This document shows positions 54,593 to 62,674 of a stretch of 64,000 nucleotides of DNA, piece by piece. Position numbers and translations under genes: made by a program. Under the pieces are notes generated by a model. The model saw only the letters and a program-made list of their open reading frames with translations. It had not been told where the DNA came from and searched no databases. This DNA comes from Agromyces sp. H66 (GTDB lineage Bacteria > Actinomycetota > Actinomycetes > Actinomycetales > Microbacteriaceae): NCBI RefSeq assembly GCF_004959775.1, contig NZ_SJZG01000001.1:618104-682103 (forward strand). Direction: 5' to 3'. Position 1 is the first letter of the stretch, and the number at the start of each line of letters is the position of its first letter.

Positions 54593-55549
54593 TCAGCCGG
54601 CCGCCCGCACGCCGAACAGCCGCCGGTACTGGGTGGGAGTGGTCTGCAGCACCTTGAGGAAGTGGTGCCGCATGACGGCGGCCGCGCCGAAGCCGGTCTC
54701 GCGGGCGATCTCCTCGAGGGTGAGGGATGTCTCCTCGAGCAGTTGCTGGGCACGCAGCAGCCGCTGGCGGTTGAGCCACGCGTTGGGCGTGGTGCCGGTC
54801 TCGGCGCGGAACCGCCTCGCGAACGTGCGCGGCGACATGAGGGCCTTGCGGGCGAGCAGGTCGACGGTGAGGTCCTGGTCGAGGTGCTCGAGCATCCACT
54901 CGGTGACCTTCGCGAACGAGTCGCTGCCGCGGTCGGGCACGGGCGTCTGGATGAACTGCGACTGCCCGCCGTCGCGCTGCGGCGGCACGACCATGCGGCG
55001 CGCCACGATGTTCGCCGCGCTCGCGCCGAGTTCGGTGCGCACGATGTGCAGCGCCGCGTCGATGCCCGCGGCCGTGCCGGCGCCGGTGACGACCTTGCCG
55101 TCTTGCACGAAGAGCACGTCGGGGTCGACCTCGGTGTTGGGGAACAGGCGTGCCATCTTGTCGGTGTACATCCAGTGGGTGGTCGCCCGCCGGCCGTCGA
55201 GCACCCCGGCATAGCCCAGGGTGAACGCGCCCGAGCACACCGAGAGCACCCAGGCGCCGCGGTCGACGGCGTGCCGGATCACGTCGAGCACCCGCTCGTC
55301 GGCGGGCGATCCGACCAGCGAGGCCGGCACCGCGACGAGATCGGCCTCGTACGCGAAGTCGAGGCCCTCGTTCACGACGACGTCGAATCCGAGCTTCGTC
55401 GAGATCGGACCGGGGTCGGCGGCGACGACGTGGAAGTCGAAGGTGGGCCCGCCGTGCTCCCGGCGGTCGATGCCGAAGACCTCGCAGATCACGCCGAACT
55501 CGAACGGCGCCATCTGGGGCAAGGCGATGCAGGCGATGGTCTGGAGCAC
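54593..55549 (-). CDS. GlxA-family transcriptional regulator (DJ-1/PfpI plus AraC)
   Basis: 318 residues. The N-terminal domain (1-185) is DJ-1/PfpI-like: FEFGVICEVFGIDRREHGG, VSLVGSP-like loop and WVLSVCSGAFTLGYAGVLDG with the nucleophile-elbow cysteine near residue 105, then RRATTHW. The C-terminal AraC domain (about 215-318) has two HTH units (LMSPRTFARRFRAETGTTPN and LEEIARETGFGAAAVMRHHF). Start GTG at 55549 behind GGAGG. The 3' 250 bp are duplicated at 44973-45221. It faces a small membrane-protein gene, probably its target. Confidence 0.92.
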   Translation of the reverse strand: MLQTIACIALPQMAPFEFGVICEVFGIDRREHGGPTFDFHVVAADPGPISTKLGFDVVVNEGLDFAYEADLVAVPASLVGSPADERVLDVIRHAVDRGAWVLSVCSGAFTLGYAGVLDGRRATTHWMYTDKMARLFPNTEVDPDVLFVQDGKVVTGAGTAAGIDAALHIVRTELGASAANIVARRMVVPPQRDGGQSQFIQTPVPDRGSDSFAKVTEWMLEHLDQDLTVDLLARKALMSPRTFARRFRAETGTTPNAWLNRQRLLRAQQLLEETSLTLEEIARETGFGAAAVMRHHFLKVLQTTPTQYRRLFGVRAAG

Positions 55550-55621
55550 GGGATCCTCCGAATGGCAGAAAATAATCGTTCTGCTGTCACTCTGCCACTA
55601 TCGGCAGGATGTCGCAAGGAG

Positions 55622-55627
55622 TAGAAT
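55622..55627 (+). promoter_or_regulatory. -10 box of the 49-residue protein gene
   Basis: TAGAAT, 7 nt before ATG at 55635. In the same 85-nt gap an inverted repeat CTGCC-N6-GGCAG (about 55590-55605) may be the regulator's site. Confidence 0.45.
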
Positions 55628-55634
55628 TTCTGCC

Positions 55635-55784
55635 ATGACCACCATCGTCTTCCTCGTCATCGCGGGCCTCGCCGTGTGGGGCGTGCTCGCCACCGTGCTA
55701 CGCCTCGAGGGCGACGGCTACGGACGGCCCGAGATCCGCGACCGCAACCGGCACGCGGAGAACCTGCCGACCCGCGTCGTCTGA
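55635..55784 (+). CDS. Small single-pass membrane protein
   Basis: 49 residues: an N-terminal hydrophobic helix (TTIVFLVIAGLAVWGVLATV) then a polar tail (RPEIRDRNRHAENLPTR). Leaderless promoter and codon use support it as a gene. It is divergent from the GlxA-type regulator. No family recognised. Confidence 0.65.
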   Translation: MTTIVFLVIAGLAVWGVLATVLRLEGDGYGRPEIRDRNRHAENLPTRVV

Positions 55785-55880
55785 GCGCACCCCGGGCCGG
55801 AGGCATCCGTCAGCTCGTACCCGCGCCCCTCACTACGATCGAGTGAGCGCGGGGACCGGCCCCACGTGGAGGGCGGGAAC

Positions 55881-56849
55881 ATGAGCTGGATGGTCACCGG
55901 AGGCGCCGGATACATCGGCGCGCACGTCGTGCGGGCGTTCGCCGATCAGGGCATCGACACGGTCGTCGTCGACGATCTCTCGAGCGGCCGGCACGCGTTC
56001 CTCCCTCCGGCCACGCCGTTCGTGCACGGCACGATCCTCGACGGAGCGCAGCTCGAGGCCACCATGAAGCGCTTCAACGTGCAGGGCGTCGTGCACCTCG
56101 CCGGCTTCAAGTACGCGGGCGTCTCGGTCAGCCGGCCGTTGCACACCTACCGGCAGAACGTCACCGGCACGGCGACGCTGCTCGCCGCCATGGAGGCCAC
56201 GGGGGTCGACCGCATCGTGTTCTCGTCGAGCGCCGCCGTGTACGGCACGCCCGACGTCGACCTCGTCACGGAGGACACGGAGCGGCATCCCGAGTCACCG
56301 TACGGCGAGTCCAAGCTCATCGGCGAGTGGCTGCTCGCCGACCAGGCGCGCGCGACCGGCCTGCGGCACACCAGTCTGCGCTACTTCAACGTCGTCGGCT
56401 CGGGATCGGCCGAGGTCTACGACGCGAGCCCCCACAACCTCTTCCCACTCGTCTTCGACGCGCTGCTCGAAGGTCGCACTCCCCGGATCAACGGCGGCGA
56501 CTACCCGACGCCCGACGGCACGTGCGTGCGCGACTACATCCACGTGGCCGACCTCGCCGCAGCGCACGTCGTGGCGGCCTGGCGGCTCGACGCCGGCGAC
56601 TCCCTCGAGCCCGTGTACAACCTCGGATCGGGCGACGGCGTCTCGGTGGGGGAGATCATGCGCGCCGTCGCGGCCGTCACCGGCATCGAATTCGCGCCCG
56701 AGATCGGCCCGCGGCGCCCCGGCGACCCGGCCCGCATCGTCGCGTCGGGCGAGCTCGCCGCACGCGACCTCGACTGGCGGATGCGGCACACGCTCGCCGA
56801 GATGGTCGACAGCGCCTGGGAGGCCCGCCGCGCGGCATCCGTCGACTGA
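55881..56849 (+). CDS. galE: UDP-glucose 4-epimerase
   Basis: 322 residues, extended SDR. VTGGAGYIGAHVV at residues 4-16, GVVHLAGFKYAGVSVSRPL, the catalytic FSSSAAVYG and SPYGESKLIGE (Tyr-Lys), RYFNVVGSG, and PDGTCVRDYIHVADLAAAH are all GalE signatures. It makes UDP-galactose, the substrate of glf in the polysaccharide locus. The start ATG at 55881 follows GGAGGGCGGGAAC; an in-frame GTG upstream is less likely. A hairpin follows. Confidence 0.93.
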   Translation: MSWMVTGGAGYIGAHVVRAFADQGIDTVVVDDLSSGRHAFLPPATPFVHGTILDGAQLEATMKRFNVQGVVHLAGFKYAGVSVSRPLHTYRQNVTGTATLLAAMEATGVDRIVFSSSAAVYGTPDVDLVTEDTERHPESPYGESKLIGEWLLADQARATGLRHTSLRYFNVVGSGSAEVYDASPHNLFPLVFDALLEGRTPRINGGDYPTPDGTCVRDYIHVADLAAAHVVAAWRLDAGDSLEPVYNLGSGDGVSVGEIMRAVAAVTGIEFAPEIGPRRPGDPARIVASGELAARDLDWRMRHTLAEMVDSAWEARRAASVD

Positions 56850-56900
56850 TCCGCCGTCGACGAACTCGACCGCCGGGAGATTCGCGCCCTGCCAGGGTGG

Positions 56901-56915
56901 CCCCCGCACTGGGGG
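56901..56915 (+). terminator. Hairpin downstream of galE
   Basis: CCCCC (56901-56905), loop GCACT, GGGGG (56911-56915), 51 nt after the galE stop. Short but GC-pure stem. Confidence 0.4.
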
Positions 56916-57019
56916 ATGACATTTCGCCCAGCCGAGAATGTAACGTCTGCGGAACACCGTCGGCGTGTCGCGCCCGGGTTGAAGCCTCGATTGCCGCTTG
57001 AGGGTTTACGATCTGCGAC

Positions 57020-57049
57020 TTGACTCTCACGAATTACACCGGTGTAATT
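57020..57049 (+). promoter_or_regulatory. whiB2 promoter with 18-bp palindrome
   Basis: TTGACT (57020-57025), a 17-nt spacer and TGTAAT (57043-57048) match the -35/-10 consensus well. A perfect palindrome AATTACACCGGTGTAATT (57032-57049) covers the -10 box, as expected for a repressor site. The leader to ATG 57099 is about 45 nt. The rest of the 249-nt gap after galE holds only a hairpin. Confidence 0.65.
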
Positions 57050-57098
57050 GGTCATGACACACCCTCTGGGTGGTCGGTACAACTGGGTGGGAGACGAT

Positions 57099-57419
57099 AT
57101 GGGCAATCCTGAATATCGTTCTGGAGTACCTGACGATTGGTTCGTCGATCCGGTGAGACTCGGCGTTCCGGGGGTTCGTCCGGGGGCAGACGACGAGAAT
57201 CCGTTGGCATGGCAGAGCGACGCGTTATGTGCACAGACCGATCCCGAGGCGTTCTTCCCTGAAAAGGGCGGTTCGACTCGCGACGCGAAGAAGATCTGCA
57301 CCGGATGCGAAGTGCGCGGCGAGTGCCTGGAGTACGCACTCGCGAACGACGAGCGTTTCGGCATCTGGGGCGGGCTCTCCGAGCGCGAGCGCCGCAAGCT
57401 CCGCAAACGCGCCGTGTGA
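57099..57419 (+). CDS. whiB2: WhiB-family iron-sulfur regulator (WhiB2/WhmD type)
   Basis: 106 residues. Four cysteines in DALCAQTDPEAFFPEKGGST and KKICTGCEVRGECLEYAL bind a 4Fe-4S cluster, followed by the GIWGG turn and the basic SERERRKLRKRAV DNA-binding tail. WhiB2/WhmD controls division and septation genes with the principal sigma factor. ATG at 57099 is preferred because GGGAG lies six bases upstream; TTG 57048 and ATG 57054 lie within the promoter palindrome. Conserved neighbours downstream support the WhiB2 assignment. Confidence 0.92.
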   Translation: MGNPEYRSGVPDDWFVDPVRLGVPGVRPGADDENPLAWQSDALCAQTDPEAFFPEKGGSTRDAKKICTGCEVRGECLEYALANDERFGIWGGLSERERRKLRKRAV

Positions 57420-57425
57420 CGTCGA

Positions 57426-57453
57426 CCCGGTGCGGGCGATGGCCCGCACCGGG
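57426..57453 (+). terminator. Strong hairpin after whiB2
   Basis: CCCGGTGCGGGC (57426-57437), loop of four, GCCCGCACCGGG (57442-57453): a perfect 12-bp stem seven bases after the stop. The remaining gap to 57573 shows nothing else. Confidence 0.7.
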
Positions 57454-57573
57454 CGGCGGCGCGCGCGCCAGGCGTCCGTTGCGTGATCATGAGGTCACGT
57501 CGCGGGCGCCTGTTTCATGGCGCGCCCGGCTCGGTTCCGGATGCCGCGACGAGGGCCGCTTAGGCTGACCCCG

Positions 57574-60498
57574 ATGTTCCCCAGAGTCACCGCCGTCCTC
57601 GTCGTGCGTCACGGCGGCGACCACCTCGCCGGCACCCTCGACGGCATCCGATCGCAGGTGCGGACGCCCGACGCGCTCGTCGTCGTCCTCGCCGCAGCCG
57701 ACGCCCAGGCACGCGAGCAGGCCGCGGCGGCCGGGGCGACGCACGTCGTCGAACTGCAGGAACCGCTGAGCTTCGGCGAGGCCGTGCGTGCGGGCGAGCG
57801 GGTACTCGACGCTCCCGAGTCCGACGCCGACGCGCTCTGGCTTCTCGCCGAGGATTCCGCACCCGAGGCCGACGCGCTCGCCGCCCTCGTCGCCGCCCTC
57901 GAGACCGCGAGGTCCGTGGCCGTTGCGGGGCCGAAGCTCATGGAGTGGGACGAACCCGAACGGATCGCAGGGATGGGCCGAACGCTGACGCGCCTCGGCC
58001 GCAGCGTTCCCATCGTCGCCGGCGAGCTCGACCAGGGCCAGCACGACCGCCTCAGCGACGTGCTCGGACTCGACCCCGCCGCCATGCTCGTGCGCCACAC
58101 CGTGTGGCGCGCGCTCGACGGCTTCGATCCCGCGCTGCCGACGGTCGACGACGCGCTCGACCTCGGCGTGCGCGCGCGCCTCGCCGGGCACCGCATCGCC
58201 GTCGTCCCGGAGGCGCGGGTGCGATTCGCCGCCGACGGCGTGGCCGGCCCCGAGGGAGACGGCCGCGGTCGCGCCGTGCGGCGGCGTGCCCGGGCGGCGC
58301 GGGCGGCCGAACTGCACCGCAGGCTCGTCTACGCGCACGCGGCGCTCGTGCCGCTGCACTGGCTCAGCTTCCTCCCGCTCGCGCTGTTGCGTTCGATCCG
58401 ACACCTGCTCGTCAAGCGGCCTGGAGCCATCGCCGGGGAGTTCGCCGCCGCCCTCGTCACGATGTTCTCGGCGAGGCGCGTCGCCCGTGCACGTCGAGTG
58501 CTCGCGAGGTCGCGCACGACCGGCTGGTCGTCGATCGCACCGCTGCGGATGCAGCCCGACGAGGTGCGCCGGCGACGTCAGGCGGCGGCCGAGGCGCGTC
58601 GCGCCCGGGCTCGTGGGCGTACCGACGAGCTGCAGTTCCTGGGCGCGGGCGGCGGCTGGGTGCTGCTCGCCACGAGCGCCGCCTCGATCGGCCTGTTCTC
58701 GTGGCTCATCGGGGCGACGGGCGTGGGCGGCGGCGGGCTTCTGCCACTCTCGGGATTCGCCGAACTCTGGCGCAACGCCGCCTACGGATGGCGCGACATC
58801 GGCACCGGCTTCGCGGGCGCCGCCGACCCGTTCGCGGCCGTGCTGGCCGTGCTCGGCTCCCTGACGTTCTGGTCGCCATCGTTCGCCGTCGTGCTGCTCT
58901 GGCTCGTCGCGCTCCCCGCCGCGGCGATGGGCGTGTGGTTCGCGGCATCCCGACTCACCGAGCGCGGCTCGGTCCGTGCCCTCGCGGCCATCGCCTGGGC
59001 CGCGGCGCCGATGTTCCTCGCCGCGCTCGCCGACGGACGCCCGGGCGCCGTTCTCGCCCATGTGCTCCTCGGCTGGCTCGTGTTCGCCGTGCTCGGCGCG
59101 GCGACGTCGTGGGCCGCGGCCGCGACGGCGTCGCTGCTGTTCGCGGCGGTCGTCGCCGCGGCGCCGAGCCTCACGCCGGCGCTCGTCGTCGGCTGGGTCG
59201 TCGCCCTCGCCGTGAGCGGCCGTGCCGCCGTGCGACTCGCCGGTCTCCCGATCCCCGCGCTCGCCCTCGCGCTGCCGCTCGTGATCGAGCAGGTCGGTCG
59301 CGGCACGCCGTTGGGCCTCCTCGCCGACCCCGGCGTGCCGGTCGGCGGGACGACCCCGACCGCGTGGCAGCTCGCGCTCGGCCTGCCCGGCGGCGGATGG
59401 GGCGGATGGGAGGAGCTCGTGCGCGCGGTGACGCCGCTCGACCCCCGCATCGTGGCATCCGTGCTCGTCGCACCGCTCGTGCTCACCGCGCTCGCGGCGG
59501 TGTTCTCGCCCCACCTCCGACGCGCCCTGCTCGCACTCGGCACGGTCCTCGCCGGATTCGCCACCGCCATCGCGGCGACGCACGTCTCGGTCGCGAGCGT
59601 CGGCCTCGAGGTCGTGCCCCTCTGGTCGGGCGCCGGTCTCAGCCTCGCGTGGCTCGGGCTCATCCTCGCGGCCGTCGTCGCACTCGACGCCCTGCGCCGC
59701 GGCGCCGCCGTGATCGCAGGTACAGTCGCGCTGGTCGCGATCGTCGCGGTCGCGCCGTCGGTCGTGGCGATCGCGACCGGCGCCGTGCCGCTCGCGCCCG
59801 CGGGCGAGCGCAGCCTGCCGGCGTACGTGGTCGCCCAGGCCGAGGCGGATCCGCGGGTCACGACGCTCGTGATGGAACCCGAGCGGGACGGCGGCATCCG
59901 GGCCACCCTCGAGCACGGCACCGGAGCCACGCTCGACGACCAGTCCACCCTCGACCAGACGCGCACCGAGCTCACCGCCGACGAGGAGGAACTCGCGACG
60001 ATCGCCGGCAACCTCGCCTCGCGCAGCGGGTTCGACCCCGAGGCCGCGGTACGCGAGTTCGGCGTCGCGTTCGTGCTGCTCGTGCCCGCGACCGACGACG
60101 CGCGGGAACCGACGCAGGCCGAGACGCGTGCCCGCACCGCGCTCGACGGCAACGCGTCGCTCGTCGCCGTCGGCGAGACCGACTTCGGCACCCTGTGGCG
60201 GTTCGCCGCAGCCGAGCAGGATGCCGCGGCCGCACGCATCCCAGCCGGCGCGGGCGGCTGGCTCTCGGCCGTCATCACCACCGTGCAGCTCGTCGTGATC
60301 GGCGCGACACTGCTCCTGTCGATCCCCACCGGGGCCGGACGCGAGCCCGATCGCCGTCCGGTGCGGCGCCGCCCGCGCCGCCGCTTCCTGCCGCCGCGGC
60401 CCGCTGCGCGTGGGGCCGAGGAGGCGCCGGTCGAGGCATCCGTCGACCGCACCCACCCGACCGCCGACGCGCCGGAAGGAGACGACGATGGCCGTTGA
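57574..60498 (+). CDS. Large glycosyltransferase family 2 - polytopic membrane protein
   Basis: 974 residues. Residues 1-240 are GT2-like (RVTAVLVVRHGGDHLAGTLD, LWLLAEDSAPEADALAALV); the metal site reads AEDSAPE rather than a strict DxD. From about 265 there are twelve to fourteen transmembrane helices, an extracytoplasmic segment near 760-900, a final helix and a basic tail. This architecture beside whiB2 is conserved in actinobacteria and is thought to act in cell-wall glycan assembly; its substrate is unknown. ATG at 57574. It overlaps the DUF5719 gene by 11 nt. Confidence 0.83.
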   Translation: MFPRVTAVLVVRHGGDHLAGTLDGIRSQVRTPDALVVVLAAADAQAREQAAAAGATHVVELQEPLSFGEAVRAGERVLDAPESDADALWLLAEDSAPEADALAALVAALETARSVAVAGPKLMEWDEPERIAGMGRTLTRLGRSVPIVAGELDQGQHDRLSDVLGLDPAAMLVRHTVWRALDGFDPALPTVDDALDLGVRARLAGHRIAVVPEARVRFAADGVAGPEGDGRGRAVRRRARAARAAELHRRLVYAHAALVPLHWLSFLPLALLRSIRHLLVKRPGAIAGEFAAALVTMFSARRVARARRVLARSRTTGWSSIAPLRMQPDEVRRRRQAAAEARRARARGRTDELQFLGAGGGWVLLATSAASIGLFSWLIGATGVGGGGLLPLSGFAELWRNAAYGWRDIGTGFAGAADPFAAVLAVLGSLTFWSPSFAVVLLWLVALPAAAMGVWFAASRLTERGSVRALAAIAWAAAPMFLAALADGRPGAVLAHVLLGWLVFAVLGAATSWAAAATASLLFAAVVAAAPSLTPALVVGWVVALAVSGRAAVRLAGLPIPALALALPLVIEQVGRGTPLGLLADPGVPVGGTTPTAWQLALGLPGGGWGGWEELVRAVTPLDPRIVASVLVAPLVLTALAAVFSPHLRRALLALGTVLAGFATAIAATHVSVASVGLEVVPLWSGAGLSLAWLGLILAAVVALDALRRGAAVIAGTVALVAIVAVAPSVVAIATGAVPLAPAGERSLPAYVVAQAEADPRVTTLVMEPERDGGIRATLEHGTGATLDDQSTLDQTRTELTADEEELATIAGNLASRSGFDPEAAVREFGVAFVLLVPATDDAREPTQAETRARTALDGNASLVAVGETDFGTLWRFAAAEQDAAAARIPAGAGGWLSAVITTVQLVVIGATLLLSIPTGAGREPDRRPVRRRPRRRFLPPRPAARGAEEAPVEASVDRTHPTADAPEGDDDGR

Positions 60499-61939
60499 CC
60501 GGAAGCTCCTGCGCATCGGCGCTCGCGCACTCGCGTTCGTCGCGGCCGCCGCGCTCGCCGTCGGCACCGTCGCGGCAGCCGCGCTCGTGCCGTGGCCCGA
60601 GCACCGCGCCGAGGTGCCGTCGCTCGAGGTGCAGCCCGCGGAGAGTCGGCAGCTGCGAGTCTGCCCCGGACCCCTGCTCGCCCTCGGCGAGGACCCGACG
60701 GCCGCGACCACCGCGTCGTCCGTCGGTTCCGCCGACCTGGTGACCGCGACCGAGCCGTCGGGCGTCGCCCTCGAGGAGGTGCCGCTCGAGGCGCCGGGCA
60801 ACCCGCGCGCCGCCGAGGACGGCTCGCCCGTCGCGATCGCCGCGGAGCCCGGTGGCGTCGACGCGGGCATGCTCGCGGGCGCGCAGTCGCAGACGGTCGA
60901 GAGCGAGAACCTGTCGGGATTCACCGCGGCGGCGTGCGGCGAGGCCGTCGCCGAGTCATGGCTAGTAGCCGGGTCGACGAGTCTCGGCCGCAGCGGGCTC
61001 GTGCTCCTCTCGAACCCGTCGGCCGTCGCCGCGACCGTGGACGTGCGCGTGATCGGCGAGACCGGAGCCGTCGAGGCTCCGTCGGCGCTCGGGATAATCG
61101 TGCCGCCCGGCACGCAGCGCGTGCTCTCGCTCGCCGGCCTCGCGCCGAACCTCACGTCGCCCGTCGTGCACGTCACGGCGACCGGCGGCGGGATCGCGGC
61201 GAGCCTCGAGCACTCGGTCGTCGTCGGCCTCGCGCCCGCCGGCATCGAGCTCACGGGCGCCACGGCCGCCCCGTCGACGCGCCAGGTGATCCCGGGGTTC
61301 CTCGTGCCGCAATCGGGTGGCGTCGAGGCGACCGAGGACCACGCCGACGGCGACGAACACCCCGCCGTGCGCCTGCTCGCACCCGGTGACGCGACCGCCG
61401 AGGTCTCGATCGGCGTCGTCCCCGAGTCGGGGTCGGGCGGCACCACGATCGAGGCGACGCTGCAGCCGGGCCAGGTCGTCGACGTGCCGCTCGGCGTGCT
61501 CGACGCGGGCGCCTACACGATCCGCATCGAGTCGGACGCCCCGGTCGTCGCCGCCGCACGCGCCACGGTGGGGGCGACCACCGGACAGACGGATGCCTCG
61601 GCGCCCGGCGACCTCGCCTGGACCGTCGCCACGGCGCCGCTCCTCGATGCGGCCGTCGTCGCGGTGCCGCCCGGGCCGTCGCCGACGCTGCACCTCGTGA
61701 ATCCCGACGCCGACGCCGCGGCCGAGGTCACGGTCGCGAGCAACGGATCGGAGCGCACCGTCACGGTGCCCGCGGCGGGCGCCGCGTCGGTGCAACTCGA
61801 GGGCGGGGCGTCCGTCGTGCTCCGCGGCACCGAGGGGCTGTACGCGACGGTGTCGTTCGCGGGCGACGACCAGCTGGCGTCGTTCGGCGTGCAGCCGCCC
61901 GGCCCGCTCGACTCGCCGATCCGGGTGTACCCGCGCTGA
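60488..61939 (+). CDS. DUF5719 membrane-anchored extracytoplasmic protein
   Basis: 483 residues. One N-terminal helix (ARALAFVAAAALAVGTVAAA) anchors a large beta-rich domain of repeated Ig-like strands (GLVLLSNPSAVAATVDVRVI, GGGIAASLEHSVVVGLAPAG, TLHLVNPDADAAAEVTVAS). DUF5719 proteins regularly follow the large glycosyltransferase, and the 11-nt overlap suggests a complex. ATG at 60488. Role unknown, presumably in the same wall glycan step. Confidence 0.85.
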   Translation: MAVDRKLLRIGARALAFVAAAALAVGTVAAAALVPWPEHRAEVPSLEVQPAESRQLRVCPGPLLALGEDPTAATTASSVGSADLVTATEPSGVALEEVPLEAPGNPRAAEDGSPVAIAAEPGGVDAGMLAGAQSQTVESENLSGFTAAACGEAVAESWLVAGSTSLGRSGLVLLSNPSAVAATVDVRVIGETGAVEAPSALGIIVPPGTQRVLSLAGLAPNLTSPVVHVTATGGGIAASLEHSVVVGLAPAGIELTGATAAPSTRQVIPGFLVPQSGGVEATEDHADGDEHPAVRLLAPGDATAEVSIGVVPESGSGGTTIEATLQPGQVVDVPLGVLDAGAYTIRIESDAPVVAAARATVGATTGQTDASAPGDLAWTVATAPLLDAAVVAVPPGPSPTLHLVNPDADAAAEVTVASNGSERTVTVPAAGAASVQLEGGASVVLRGTEGLYATVSFAGDDQLASFGVQPPGPLDSPIRVYPR

Positions 61940-61972
61940 CGCGACGCCCGGGCGCGGGCGACGCGTCGCGCC

Positions 61973-62413
61973 TCAGAGGTGCCGATAGCGGCCCGGCGCG
62001 AGCTCCCACGGGTCCTTGTCGAGGAGCTCGGCGACCGCCCGGAACACGCAGCTCTCGATCAGGAGCTTCTCGTCGCGGTCCTCGCCCTCCTGCAACCGCA
62101 GGAAGCGCACGATGGGCAGCCGGTAGAACGTGATGCGGCGCTCGTCGTGCCAGACCTTCCATCGGTCGATGTGGTCGCCGTGGATCGCCTCGGCCGGAGC
62201 CTGCGCCACCTCGAACACGACGCCCTCGAGTTCGGGCCAGAGGCCGCGCAGGTAGGCCGCGGTGGTCGCGATCGTGAAGTCGAACTCGTCGAGGCGGGTG
62301 CGGAGCGGTTCGAGGTGCGGACCGGTCACGGCCGAGCGGATGCCGCGGCCGTGCCGGTCTCGCGCGAGTCGACGCGGAGAACGTGGTGTCGCGACACGAC
62401 GGGATCGAGGCAT
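61973..62413 (-). CDS. Metallopeptidase-family protein (Rv3259-like) without HExxH
   Basis: 146 residues. A basic N-terminus (PRSRRVATPRSPRRLARDRH) leads to a domain with RTRLDEFDFTIATTAAYLRG and, in place of the expected zincin helix HExxH, LLIESCVFRAVAELL near residue 123. The family tie rests on gene order (between whiB2/DUF5719 and DUF3499/manB) and overall shape. ATG at 62413 is chosen as TACGAT (62426-62421) lies 7 nt upstream; ATG at 62422 is in frame. It lies convergent to DUF5719 and divergent from DUF3499. Confidence 0.75.
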   Translation of the reverse strand: MPRSRRVATPRSPRRLARDRHGRGIRSAVTGPHLEPLRTRLDEFDFTIATTAAYLRGLWPELEGVVFEVAQAPAEAIHGDHIDRWKVWHDERRITFYRLPIVRFLRLQEGEDRDEKLLIESCVFRAVAELLDKDPWELAPGRYRHL

Positions 62414-62458
62414 GCCTTCCATCGTAATGTCCGCTGCCGTCGCTACTCTGGTGAAGCC

Positions 62459-62674
62459 ATGAGACGTTGTTCGCGCACCGCATGCGCCGCCGAGGCGGTC
62501 GCGACGCTGACGTTCGACTATGCCGACTCGATGGCCGTGCTCGGCCCGCTCGCCATCACGCGCGAGCCGCACGGCTACGACCTGTGCGCGCGCCACGCCG
62601 AGCGCACCTCGGCACCGGTGGGCTGGCAGGTGGTGCGGCACGTCTCACTCGGTGAGGTAGGTTTCAAGGCGTGA
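62459..62674 (+). CDS. DUF3499 small zinc-ribbon-like protein
   Basis: 71 residues: RRCSRTACAAEAVATLTFDY, then LCARHAERTSAPVGWQVVRH, with two cysteine pairs that could bind a metal. DUF3499 proteins are encoded next to phosphomannomutase in most actinobacteria. TACTCT lies 9 nt upstream of the ATG at 62459. It is coupled to manB by GTGA. Function unknown. Confidence 0.85.
   Translation: MRRCSRTACAAEAVATLTFDYADSMAVLGPLAITREPHGYDLCARHAERTSAPVGWQVVRHVSLGEVGFKA

Noticed and set aside
57487..61446. Very long minus-strand open frame opposite the large glycosyltransferase and DUF5719 genes
   Set aside because: Its translation is low-complexity Arg/Ala/Gly/Glu text without motifs; it is the GC-rich shadow of the plus-strand genes, which have clear domains.
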